Shown here: positions 1-6,892 of the stretch, in pieces | How the letters are laid out: each line of letters starts with the position of its first letter | Position numbering within the stretch: position 1 is the first letter of the stretch | Origin: Streptosporangiaceae bacterium | GTDB taxonomy: Bacteria > Actinomycetota > Actinomycetes > Streptosporangiales > Streptosporangiaceae | Reading direction: 5' to 3' | Assembly (NCBI GenBank): GCA_030041195.1 | Contig: JASHOI010000501.1 | Span: 1-18,141 of the forward strand | DNA length: 18,141 bases | Program-made: the position numbers and the translations under genes | The notes under the pieces: generated by a model | Told to the model about the DNA's origin: nothing | Databases searched by the model: none | Seen by the model: only the letters and a program-made list of their open reading frames with translations

Positions 1-3000
1 CGTCGGGCTCCGGGGCGCCGCCCGCCAGGGACACGGCCCCACCCGCCTCGCCAACCCCCTTCACTCGGGCACCCCGCGCCCGCGCGCCGACCGGGGCCAA
101 CGCGCTCTCCTCGGCCGCCGACCTGGCCCCGGGCAGCGCGAGCCCGGCCACCACCAGCACGGCGAGCAGCTCAAAGATCAGGATGAGGTCGCGGCCGGTC
201 TCGTTGCGGCTGATCTCGAGCACGCCGCCGCCCGCTGGCAGCCGGAATGCCTGTGCCCAGCTGCCGGCGGGTGAGGCCACCGGCGTCAGCGGCTGCCCGT
301 TGAGCGTGGCATGCCAGCCCCCGGCAGGCTCGGCCAGCTCAAGCGTGCCGCCCGCCGCTGGCACCCGCACACCCGAGACACCGATCTGGCCGGATGGCAC
401 AACCACCACGGTCCCGTCGGGCTCGACCACTCGGACGCGGGCGGTCGGCTCGGTGACCCGCCAGAGCGCGAACGCTGAGGTGGAACTCACCGGCTGCAGG
501 CCAGCTACCCCGTTCAGCAGCCGTGCCAGGTTCTGGTTCACCGGAGAGGGCAGCAGCACAAAGCCGATGTCGAGCTGCGCGAGAAGCTGGCCCTGGTTGA
601 CCGCTTCGCCGCCGTTGGGAGCCACCAGGGTGGCGACGGCGGTGCTCAGCGCGCGCTGCGCGGCCGGGGCCGGCGTCAGGTCAGCGTCGCCGAGCGACGG
701 GCTCGCGCCGCGTTGCAGGGAGAAGCTCACCTGGGTGCCACCCTGGCGCAGCACGAGCGTCCGCTGTTGCAGGCCGTTGCTGGCCGAAGCCAGAACGACG
801 GCGGGCACGATCGGGCCCGACTCGGGTCCGACCGGCCCGCGCACTCCGTTGATCACCCATGACGCGGCGGCGAGGACCGGCGCCGAGCATGCGGCCAGGG
901 CGAGCACCCCGACCGCGACGCCTCGCAGCCGGCGCGGCCCGCGGCCGCCGGCTGGATCGCCGCCCTTCCTGCCGCCGCCGCGCCGGAAGCGCTTCCCGCC
1001 GCCGGGTGCCGGCCGGTCATCGACGTCCTCGCTGCCAGGGCCGGCCACCAGGCGCCGGATGTCTTCGCCAGCGGTCGCGCCCGCCAGCAGCAGGCCCATT
1101 GCGGCGATCAGCATGGCCGCTCCGGGCCAGGCCGGCACCGCGGGCTCACCGCTGCCCGGCGTGACCACGACACGGCTCACCGCGACCGCGACGAGCAGCC
1201 CGGCCAGCGCGATGCTCCAGCCGGCCATCATCAGCGCCCGGCGCCGGCTCAGCAGCAGGGCGCCCAGGGCGGCGACGACGATGCCTGCCGTCACCCATAT
1301 CCGGGGCAGGCCGGGGCCACCGGGGCTGAGCAGCAGCAGGGACCGGGCGGACAGGTCATGCACGGCCAGGCCGGGCTGCTGCAGGCCGACCTCGAGCAGC
1401 AGCGCGGCCGGATTGCCGGCAGCCTGGATCGTCCATGGCAGCAGCAGCACCGGCGGCGTGACCACGACGATGCCCAGGTTCCGCCACATGCCAGGCCTGG
1501 CTGCCAGCAGGGCCAGCGCGGCGACGAGCGCGATGACCCAGATCAGGGGCACGAACGCGGCAGCGACCGCGATGGTCAGGCCGGTGGCCCAGGCCGCGCG
1601 GCGCGCCCGCCGGGGCGACATGGTCAGCATCCGCCCGGCCAGCAGGGCGATCGCCGGTATCAGCACGAACACGACCGCGGTTCCGATCCGGCCGGCGGCG
1701 ATCGAGCCCATGGCGACCGGCAGCAGCGCATACGAGGCCGCGGCCCAGACCCGGACCGGCGTGGAACGGGTGACCCGCCGCACCGCCAGGAAGGCCGAGA
1801 TGCCCGCCAGCGGCACGCAGCCGAGCAGGATCACGTCAACGGCCAGCCACGGCTTGCCGCCGAGCACGGTCGCGAGCACGGCGATCACGGCCAGGTACGG
1901 CGGCGTGCTGCTGCCCGAGCCGACGCCAACCGCGTGAAAGCCCTGCAGGTACTCGTGCCAGAGCCCGGCGGCGCCACCCCACGCGGGGATCAGGGCGCCG
2001 CCGCCGAGCGGGCCGGGACCGAGCAGCGACCGCTCGGCGACCAGCGAGACCACGGTCAGCGCGATGAACAGCAGCACCCCCGGGTTGGTCAGGATGCGCT
2101 GCACCAGGCCGGTGTCGGTCAGCAGGTAATCGGCTTCGTCGGGGTCATCGGTCGCGTGATGCGCGCCCGCCGTGTCCGCCGGCGCCGATTTGGACAGCGC
2201 CGAGGCGGCGAACTCCGCGATCCGCCGCAGCGACCTGCCGGGCGGCAGGTCGCGGCGCAGCCGCCCGTAGGCGGCCCGCCGGCCTCGCACCCTGCTCCGG
2301 CGCAGCGCCAGCAGCCGGAACGGGTGGCCAAAAACCGAGCCCACGGCGCCGAGCTCGTCCGTGGCCGCGGCCACACGCTTGGCAAGCAGGAAGAACACCG
2401 CGCGCAACAGCGAGACCGCCAGGTTGCCCGCTGCCGATGTGAGCATCGGCAGCGCCGGAAGGTTCCCCATCAGGGTCAGGATCGCGTTGCGCCGGTCGAG
2501 CCGGCGTGGCCGGCGCACGACCGAAACCTTCCGCCGGCGGCGGGCGGACGCCTCCACGTGGTAGACGACGGCGTCGGTGATCAGCCGGACCCGGTAGCCC
2601 GCCGCATGCACCCGCCAGCAGAAGTCGACGTCCTCGCGGAACAGCGCCATGTCGGTGTCGAAGCCGCCCACCGAGTCCCAGACGTCGCGCCGGATCAGCA
2701 TGCCGGCGCTGCCGACCGCGAGGCAGTCGCGGTCCCCGTCGTGCTGGCCCTGGTCCACTTCGCGCGGCTCGATGCCGGTGATCCGGCGTCCCGCCGTGTC
2801 GATGGTGACCCCGGCCTCAAGGATCACCTGCTGGTCGGCCCAGTCCCTGATCTTCGGGCCGAGCACTCCGGCCGACCGGGTCTCGGCCGCCCCGCGGAGC
2901 AGGTGCTCCAACGCGTCGTGCGCCGGCTCGGAGTCGTCGTGCAGCAGCCACACCCACTCGGCGCGCTCGGCTGCCGGGGATCCCGCGGCACCAGGAACGT

Positions 3001-3271
3001 TCACGTTCGCCGCGCGGTGCTGCAGCGCGCGCGTGACCGCGGCACCGTAGCCGGTGGTGCGGTCCATGCCGAACACGACCGACTGGCCGAGCAAGCCGGC
3101 CAGGACCGAGCCGCTGCGGTCCCTGCTGCCGGTGTCGACGGCGACCACGCGCTGCACCGGTCTGCTCTGGTCGAGCAGCGACTGGATGACGCGTGGCAGC
3201 CACGCAGCGCCGTCATGCGCGACGATTACCGCCGTGACAACGTGCTGCGGATATGTATCGTTCGACGACAA
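1..3271 (-). CDS. Large membrane-bound family 2 glycosyltransferase (partial, C-terminus beyond left edge)
   Basis: This is an open frame of 1,090 codons that is still open at the window edge. Residues 11-240 form a GT2 (GT-A fold) domain. They include the opening strand VVTAVIVAHDG, AVDTGSRD near 45-51, an acidic HDDSEP motif at 111-116 (probable nucleotide-sugar/metal site) and FREDVDFCWRVH at 211-222, the usual acceptor-side motif. The rest is basic linker followed by many hydrophobic helices (for example around 'LFIALTVVSLVAE', 'PYLAVIAVLATVL', 'VVFVLIPAIALLAGRM'), a probable extracytoplasmic segment, and a last helix 'LILIFELLAVLVVAGLAL' close to the edge. It probably transfers a sugar to a cell-envelope glycan or lipid carrier; the substrate is unknown. 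An in-frame TGA 24 bases upstream leaves TTG at 3271 as the only plausible start, because the next in-frame GTG lies inside the GT2 domain. Large proteins of this kind are common beside whiB in actinomycetes (from memory). The family call is firm and the role is open. Confidence 0.9.
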   Translation of the reverse strand, partial: MSSNDTYPQHVVTAVIVAHDGAAWLPRVIQSLLDQSRPVQRVVAVDTGSRDRSGSVLAGLLGQSVVFGMDRTTGYGAAVTRALQHRAANVNVPGAAGSPAAERAEWVWLLHDDSEPAHDALEHLLRGAAETRSAGVLGPKIRDWADQQVILEAGVTIDTAGRRITGIEPREVDQGQHDGDRDCLAVGSAGMLIRRDVWDSVGGFDTDMALFREDVDFCWRVHAAGYRVRLITDAVVYHVEASARRRRKVSVVRRPRRLDRRNAILTLMGNLPALPMLTSAAGNLAVSLLRAVFFLLAKRVAAATDELGAVGSVFGHPFRLLALRRSRVRGRRAAYGRLRRDLPPGRSLRRIAEFAASALSKSAPADTAGAHHATDDPDEADYLLTDTGLVQRILTNPGVLLFIALTVVSLVAERSLLGPGPLGGGALIPAWGGAAGLWHEYLQGFHAVGVGSGSSTPPYLAVIAVLATVLGGKPWLAVDVILLGCVPLAGISAFLAVRRVTRSTPVRVWAAASYALLPVAMGSIAAGRIGTAVVFVLIPAIALLAGRMLTMSPRRARRAAWATGLTIAVAAAFVPLIWVIALVAALALLAARPGMWRNLGIVVVTPPVLLLPWTIQAAGNPAALLLEVGLQQPGLAVHDLSARSLLLLSPGGPGLPRIWVTAGIVVAALGALLLSRRRALMMAGWSIALAGLLVAVAVSRVVVTPGSGEPAVPAWPGAAMLIAAMGLLLAGATAGEDIRRLVAGPGSEDVDDRPAPGGGKRFRRGGGRKGGDPAGGRGPRRLRGVAVGVLALAACSAPVLAAASWVINGVRGPVGPESGPIVPAVVLASASNGLQQRTLVLRQGGTQVSFSLQRGASPSLGDADLTPAPAAQRALSTAVATLVAPNGGEAVNQGQLLAQLDIGFVLLPSPVNQNLARLLNGVAGLQPVSSTSAFALWRVTEPTARVRVVEPDGTVVVVPSGQIGVSGVRVPAAGGTLELAEPAGGWHATLNGQPLTPVASPAGSWAQAFRLPAGGGVLEISRNETGRDLILIFELLAVLVVAGLALPGARSAAEESALAPVGARARGARVKGVGEAGGAVSLAGGAPEPD

Positions 3272-3385
3272 GTGGGGTCCGCTCGCTCTTCAGAGGGCCA
3301 CCTGCAGGCCGGTGTGAGGGCTGTAAGTCCGGTCGTGCAGGGCAGTGGTACCCCGTGAACAATACGCGAAGGGGGAGTATCAAGA

Positions 3386-3408
3386 CGGCCAGATGCCGTG
3401 CTTGGCCG
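3386..3408 (-). terminator. Possible hairpin terminator between whiB and the glycosyltransferase
   Basis: Perfect 6-base arms (3386-3391 and 3403-3408, CGGCCA/TGGCCG) enclose an 11-base loop in the gap downstream of whiB. On the minus strand the hairpin is followed by TCTTGAT, which is not a true T-tract. It may end or weaken whiB read-through into the glycosyltransferase gene. The arms are short for such GC-rich DNA, so it could be chance. Confidence 0.25.
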
Positions 3409-3486
3409 CGGTCCGGCAGAGGCTGCACCGCCTACGTGCAGGCCGTCTGCCGCCGGGCGCTGGCCGCCGCCGGGGATGCCTGGGGG

Positions 3487-3768
3487 CTACATGGCCTGGC
3501 GCTTCAGCCGCCTGCGCTCGCGCTCCGACAGCCCGCCCCAGATGCCGAAACGCTCGTCGTGCTCGAGGGCGTACTCCAGGCACTCGGCCCGGACCTCGCA
3601 GCTGCGGCAGACCTTCTTCGCCTCCCGGGTGGAGCCGCCCTTCTCCGGGAAGAACGCCTCCGGATCGGTCTGCGCGCACAGCGCGCGATCCTGCCAGCCC
3701 AGCTCTCCGGCATCGTCAACGTCGATGTCGAACCCGTCGTGCACCAGCGAGACGATGACCTCAGACAC
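3487..3768 (-). CDS. whiB: WhiB-family [4Fe-4S] transcriptional regulator (WhiB/WhiB2 type)
   Basis: This 93-residue protein has the full WhiB signature. Four cysteines sit at 31, 54, 57 and 63 (C...CxxCxxxxxC) and bind a [4Fe-4S] cluster. They are followed by the G-I-W-G-G turn at 75-79 and a basic C-terminal tail SERERRRLKRQAM for DNA contact. The acidic N-terminus (DIDVDDAGELGW) matches the WhiB/WhiB2 subgroup. In Streptomyces WhiB controls sporulation septation with WhiA, and in mycobacteria WhiB2/WhmD is essential for septation. I chose the GTG at 3768 because GGAGGT lies six bases upstream; a longer ATG frame from 3876 would run through the promoter and leader. Position next to divergent fbiAB matches the mycobacterial whiB2-fbiA neighbourhood, which supports this orthology over other WhiB paralogues. 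Confidence 0.93.
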   Translation of the reverse strand: MSEVIVSLVHDGFDIDVDDAGELGWQDRALCAQTDPEAFFPEKGGSTREAKKVCRSCEVRAECLEYALEHDERFGIWGGLSERERRRLKRQAM

Positions 3769-3806
3769 TGCGCACCTCCAGCCCCCTCCCGTTAACCCCG
3801 TCGGCC

Positions 3807-3829
3807 CGTGCCACTCCCCTTGGGGCACG
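3807..3829 (-). promoter_or_regulatory. Hairpin in the predicted whiB 5' leader
   Basis: Arms CGTGCC (3807-3812) and GGCACG (3824-3829) pair perfectly, and the loop contains a second nested option, CCCC-TT-GGGG at 3816-3825. The element lies between the predicted -10 box and the whiB start, so it would be in the transcript. It could be a leader structure or a protein-binding palindrome; nothing in the sequence decides which. Confidence 0.4.
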
Positions 3830-3831
3830 AG

Positions 3832-3853
3832 AATTACACAGATGAAATTACAC
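3832..3853 (-). repeat. Tandem AATTACAC direct repeat overlapping the whiB -10 region
   Basis: The octamer AATTACAC occurs at 3832-3839 and again at 3846-3853, a 14-base period. On the minus strand this reads GTGTAATT twice. The upstream copy contains the predicted -10 TGTAAT; the second copy would be near or just after the transcription start. In such GC-rich DNA two AT-rich octamers this close are unlikely to be chance. They could be two alternative -10 boxes or a repeated operator half-site. Confidence 0.45.
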
Positions 3854-3876
3854 CCGCGTGTCTTGCGCTGCGTCAA
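3847..3876 (-). promoter_or_regulatory. Predicted sigma70 (HrdB-type) promoter of whiB
   Basis: Reading the minus strand, a -35 TTGACG (3871-3876) is followed by an 18-base spacer and a -10 TGTAAT (3847-3852). The -35 is nearly ideal. The start of transcription would fall near 3840, giving a leader of about 70 bases before the GTG at 3768. This is the best promoter match in the left half of the window. Confidence 0.6.
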
Positions 3877-3976
3877 GGGGAATACGTGATAATGGCCACC
3901 TGCTTGACCGTGATGACGGGAAAGTCCGGCGCGATTTTCCGCTGGCGTCAGGCCTCGTCGCTGTCGGTAACCGGGG

Positions 3977-4423
3977 TCAGCTACCCGATCCGGGCAGCGT
4001 GCGTGCGCGCGACCGCTGCACCGAACGGGTCAAGATCAGTCCGGCCGCGGCCGCGAGCAGGTTGCTGACGTCCGAGATCGAGAACCACGCGTTGCCGCCG
4101 CCGAGGCTGAACAGCCAGCCGATGACACCGAGCACCAGCGCGACGAGCTGAATGATCACCGCGTACAGCGCGATCTGCGGGAGCGACCCGAGCCTGGGCT
4201 TGCCCAGCGCCGCGAGCAGCACCGCGGCGACCGGCAGCAGGGTGAAGTCGATGCCCACCAGGTTGCCGTTCGCGGCGTAGACGTGGTCGGCGAACGATGG
4301 CCCGTCCGACGACCCCGGCAGGCCGATCAGCAGCCAGATGCCGACGCCGAGCAGGATCACGGCGGCGAACAGCAGCAGCCAGGCAGCGTACTCCCGGGCC
4401 CGGGATACGTCCGTGAGGTCCAT
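3977..4423 (-). CDS. Small four-helix integral membrane protein, unknown function
   Basis: The protein is 148 residues, predicted to have four transmembrane segments near 13-35, 53-73, 84-106 and 116-134, short loops and a basic C-terminal tail (TRSVQRSRARTL). There is no catalytic motif, signal peptidase site or lipobox, and I recognise no family. The ATG at 4423 is chosen because GGAGG stands eight bases upstream; the same frame stays open far upstream, but that extension lies antisense to fbiA and is not credible. It is divergent from fbiA across a gap of 219 bases and lies upstream of whiB in the same direction, separated by about 208 bases containing the whiB promoter. In mycobacteria whiB2 and fbiA are direct neighbours, so this gene is an insertion relative to that order. 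The gene call is good; the function is unknown. Confidence 0.8.
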   Translation of the reverse strand: MDLTDVSRAREYAAWLLLFAAVILLGVGIWLLIGLPGSSDGPSFADHVYAANGNLVGIDFTLLPVAAVLLAALGKPRLGSLPQIALYAVIIQLVALVLGVIGWLFSLGGGNAWFSISDVSNLLAAAAGLILTRSVQRSRARTLPGSGS

Positions 4424-4543
4424 CCGTTCTGCCTCCGTCTTGCTCCGGCCGGACACCCCCCGCGTGAAGAAATCATGGCATCGCGCCTGGATCCGCCGTA
4501 TCAAAACGCTTCGCCCGGCTTGGCTCGGACTCCGCCCCGTTGT

Positions 4544-4583
4544 GGTTCGTTTTTGTCCGCCACCCACCGGACGAAAGCGAACC
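4544..4583 (+). promoter_or_regulatory. 40-bp near-perfect inverted repeat in the fbiA upstream region
   Basis: Sixteen-base arms (4544-4559 and 4568-4583) flank an 8-base spacer CCACCCAC. Fourteen of sixteen positions pair, and the two exceptions (T4550/G4577 and T4554/G4573) are both G-U pairs if the plus strand is transcribed; on the minus strand they would be A-C mismatches. The end is 59 bases before the fbiA ATG. This could be an RNA hairpin in the fbiA leader or a dyad operator shared with the divergent membrane-protein gene. No classical riboswitch core is recognised. Confidence 0.6.
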
Positions 4584-4610
4584 GTTAGCGATTTCGGGGG
4601 GTCCGCGGGG

Positions 4611-4623
4611 GTGGGCGGCCCAC
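4611..4623 (+). promoter_or_regulatory. Short palindrome just upstream of fbiA
   Basis: GTGGGC-G-GCCCAC is a perfect 13-base palindrome 19 bases before the fbiA ATG, able to form a small hairpin. No clear Shine-Dalgarno is present between it and the start codon, so it may affect fbiA translation together with the larger repeat at 4544-4583. GC-rich short palindromes are common here, so confidence is low. Confidence 0.3.
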
Positions 4624-4642
4624 GGGTTGCGAGACTTCCGGC

Positions 4643-5590
4643 ATGCGTATAACCGTTCTGGCCGGCGGCGTTGGGGGCGCCCGGTTCCTGCGCGGGCTGA
4701 AGGCGGCCGCGCCGGACGCCGAGATCACGGTCATCGGCAACACCGGCGACGACATCGACCTCTTCGGCCTGCACGTCAGCCCGGACCTGGACACCGTCAT
4801 GTACACGCTCGGCGGCGGGATCAGCGAGGAGCAGGGCTGGGGACGGGCCGGCGAGACGTTCACCGTGCTGGAGGAACTCACCGCCTACGGCGCCGGGCCG
4901 GACTGGTTCGGCCTCGGCGACCGCGACTTCGCCACGCACATCGTGCGGACCGGCATGCTGCGCGACGGCAGCCCGCTGTCCGCGGTAACCGCCGCGCTCA
5001 GCGCGCGATGGCGGCCCGGGGTCACGCTGCTGCCGATGACCGACGACCGGGTCGAGACCCACGTGGTGCTGAAGGGGGACGGCGGAAGCACCGTGCACTT
5101 CCAGGAATGGTGGGTGCGGCTGCATGCCGAGGTGCCCGCCGCGCAAATCCTGTTCACCGGCGCCGAAACGGCCACGCCAGCGCCGGGGGTGCTGGCGGCG
5201 GTTGCGGCGGCCGACTGCGTGCTGCTTCCGCCGTCCAACCCGGTGGTGAGCGTCGGCGCGATCCTGTCGGTGCCCGGCATCGCCGAGGCGGTGCGCGCCA
5301 AGACCGTCGTCGGCGTCTCGCCGATCATCGGCGGCGCGCCGGTGCGCGGCATGGCCGACGCGTGCCTGACCGCGATCGGCGTTGAAACCACCGCCGCCGC
5401 CGTGGCCGAGTACTACGGCGCCGGGCTGCTCGACGGCTGGCTGGTCGATGACCGGGACAAGGCGGCGGCGGACGATCCCGCGCTCGCCGGGATCGCGGTC
5501 CGGGCGCTCCCGCTGCTGATGACGGACCTGGCGGCGTCCGCCGAGATCGCCAGGGCGGCCCTGGCTCTGGCGATGGACCTGGCGCGATGA
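4643..5590 (+). CDS. fbiA: F420 biosynthesis transferase FbiA (CofD family)
   Basis: FbiA joins a phosphorylated three-carbon unit, delivered as a GMP- or guanylyl-activated compound, to Fo. In actinobacteria the product is dehydro-F420-0, from phosphoenolpyruvate; archaeal CofD uses 2-phospho-L-lactate. The 315-residue length is typical. Visible motifs are the N-terminal [12 protein letters not shown] (8-19), NTGDD (33-37) followed by the acidic [16 protein letters not shown] stretch (41-56) that binds metal and Fo, [12 protein letters not shown] (196-207) and [14 protein letters not shown] (226-239), all characteristic of CofD. The cytoplasmic protein's stop overlaps the fbiB ATG (ATGA), so the two are translationally coupled. 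The ATG at 4643 directly opens the conserved [12 protein letters not shown] and is certain, although no strong ribosome-binding site precedes it. Confidence 0.97.
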   Translation: MRITVLAGGVGGARFLRGLKAAAPDAEITVIGNTGDDIDLFGLHVSPDLDTVMYTLGGGISEEQGWGRAGETFTVLEELTAYGAGPDWFGLGDRDFATHIVRTGMLRDGSPLSAVTAALSARWRPGVTLLPMTDDRVETHVVLKGDGGSTVHFQEWWVRLHAEVPAAQILFTGAETATPAPGVLAAVAAADCVLLPPSNPVVSVGAILSVPGIAEAVRAKTVVGVSPIIGGAPVRGMADACLTAIGVETTAAAVAEYYGAGLLDGWLVDDRDKAAADDPALAGIAVRALPLLMTDLAASAEIARAALALAMDLAR

Positions 5591-6867
5591 GCTCGCTGAC
5601 GGTCACCGGAGTGCCCGGGCTGCCGGAGATCGCGCCCGGCGCCGACCTCGCGGGGCTGATCTGCGACGCAGCACCCGACCTGCGCGACGGCGACATCGTG
5701 GTGGTCACGTCGAAGATCGTCAGCAAGGCGGAGGGCCGGGTGATCCGAGCGGACCGGGAGCGCGCGATCGACGGCGAGGCGGTCCGCGTGGTGGCCAGGC
5801 GCGGCCAGACCAGGATCGTGCAGACCCGGCACGGCCTGGTGCTCGCGGCCGCGGGCGTCGACTCTTCGAACACCGCGCCCGGCACCGTGGTGCTGCTGCC
5901 CGAGGACCCGGACGGCTCGGCCCGGCGGCTGCGCAAGGCGCTGGGCGAGCGGCGCGGGATCAACGCCGGCGTCGTGATCACCGACACGATGGGAAGGCCG
6001 TGGCGAATCGGGCAGACCGACACCGCCATCGGCGCCGCCGGGATCGCGCCGCTGCGCGATCACCGCGGCCAGCCGGACACGTTCGGCAACACGATGGAGG
6101 TGACCGTCGCGGCGGTCGCAGACGAGATCGCCGCAGCGGCCGACCTGGTCAAGGCCAAGACCACGCAGATGCCGGTGGCGATCGTGCGCGGCCTGGCCGA
6201 GCTGGTCACCGACGCGGACGGCCCCGGCGCCGCCGCGCTGGTCCGGCCGGCCGCCGAGGACATGTTCCGCATCGGCGCCGCCGACGTGCTCTACGAACGC
6301 CGCACCGTTCGCGAGTTCACCGCCGAGCCGGTCGACCCCGCGGCGGTGCGCCGCGCGATCGCGGCGGCGGTGACCGCTCCGGCGCCGCACCACAGCGAGC
6401 CCTGGCGGTTCGCCGTGGTGGAATCGCAGCGGGCCAGGACCGCGCTGCTCGACGACATGCTGGCGGCCTGGACCGCGGACCTGCGCGGCGACGGGTTCAC
6501 CGAGGAGCAGATCGCACGGCGGGTACGCCGCGGCGAGGTGCTGCGCCGCGCGCCACTGATCATCGTGCCGTGCCTGGCGGCCGAGGCCGCGCATCCCTAC
6601 CCGGACCAGCGGCGCGCGGCCGCCGAACGCACGATGTTCGTGGTCTCGACCGGCGCCGCCGTTGAGAACCTGCTCGTCGCGCTCGCGGTGGAGGGGCTCG
6701 GCTCGTGCTGGGTGTCCAGCACCCTGTTCTGCCCCGAGGCCGCCGCCGGGGCGCTCGGGCTGCCGGAGGGCTGGGAGCCCATGGGCGCCGTCGGCGTCGG
6801 CCACGCCGCGGTGCCGCCGCGGCCACGCCCCGACCGCGACCCCAGCGACTTCCTGACAATCCTGTGA
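5587..6867 (+). CDS. fbiB: Bifunctional F420-0:gamma-glutamyl ligase / dehydro-F420-0 reductase FbiB
   Basis: This 426-residue two-domain protein completes F420. Residues 10-225 form the CofE-type GTP-dependent gamma-glutamyl ligase (motifs [10 protein letters not shown] 42-51, [16 protein letters not shown] 80-95, [21 protein letters not shown] 133-153). Residues from about 235 form an FMN-binding nitroreductase-like domain (YERRTVREF 236-244, HHSEPWRF 268-275, and the later [12 protein letters not shown]). In the mycobacterial enzyme the second domain reduces dehydro-F420-0 and supports polyglutamylation; that role is taken from family knowledge. It is expressed with fbiA through a 4-base overlap. 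Length is slightly below the roughly 448 residues of the mycobacterial protein. It ends 25 bases from the convergent ABC ATPase gene. Confidence 0.97.
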   Translation: MSSLTVTGVPGLPEIAPGADLAGLICDAAPDLRDGDIVVVTSKIVSKAEGRVIRADRERAIDGEAVRVVARRGQTRIVQTRHGLVLAAAGVDSSNTAPGTVVLLPEDPDGSARRLRKALGERRGINAGVVITDTMGRPWRIGQTDTAIGAAGIAPLRDHRGQPDTFGNTMEVTVAAVADEIAAAADLVKAKTTQMPVAIVRGLAELVTDADGPGAAALVRPAAEDMFRIGAADVLYERRTVREFTAEPVDPAAVRRAIAAAVTAPAPHHSEPWRFAVVESQRARTALLDDMLAAWTADLRGDGFTEEQIARRVRRGEVLRRAPLIIVPCLAAEAAHPYPDQRRAAAERTMFVVSTGAAVENLLVALAVEGLGSCWVSSTLFCPEAAAGALGLPEGWEPMGAVGVGHAAVPPRPRPDRDPSDFLTIL

Positions 6868-6879
6868 CCGAGCCCAGGG

Positions 6880-6892
6880 CCGCGGGGCGCGG
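6880..6892. terminator. Possible shared terminator between fbiB and the ABC ATPase gene
   Basis: In the 25-base gap between two convergent stop codons lies CCGCG-GGG-CGCGG, a five-base stem with a three-base loop, symmetrical enough to act in both directions. There is no T-tract, which is common in actinomycetes. The stem is short, so this is only a candidate. Confidence 0.3.

Noticed and set aside
183..3358. Long plus-strand open frames (584 and 666 codons) opposite the glycosyltransferase
   Set aside because: They are low-complexity Arg/Pro/Ala/Gly- or Gln/His-rich translations typical of antisense frames in GC-rich DNA. The minus frame codes for a clear GT2 domain and membrane helices over the same bases.
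3769..3876. Longer WhiB start at 3876
   Set aside because: The extension crosses the predicted leader hairpin and -10 box, is not typical of the family, and the GTG at 3768 has a strong GGAGGT in front.
4424..5146. N-terminal extension of the membrane protein at 3977-4423 to 389 residues
   Set aside because: The extra part is antisense to fbiA and across its leader, is composition-biased, and ignores a good ribosome-binding site before the ATG at 4423.
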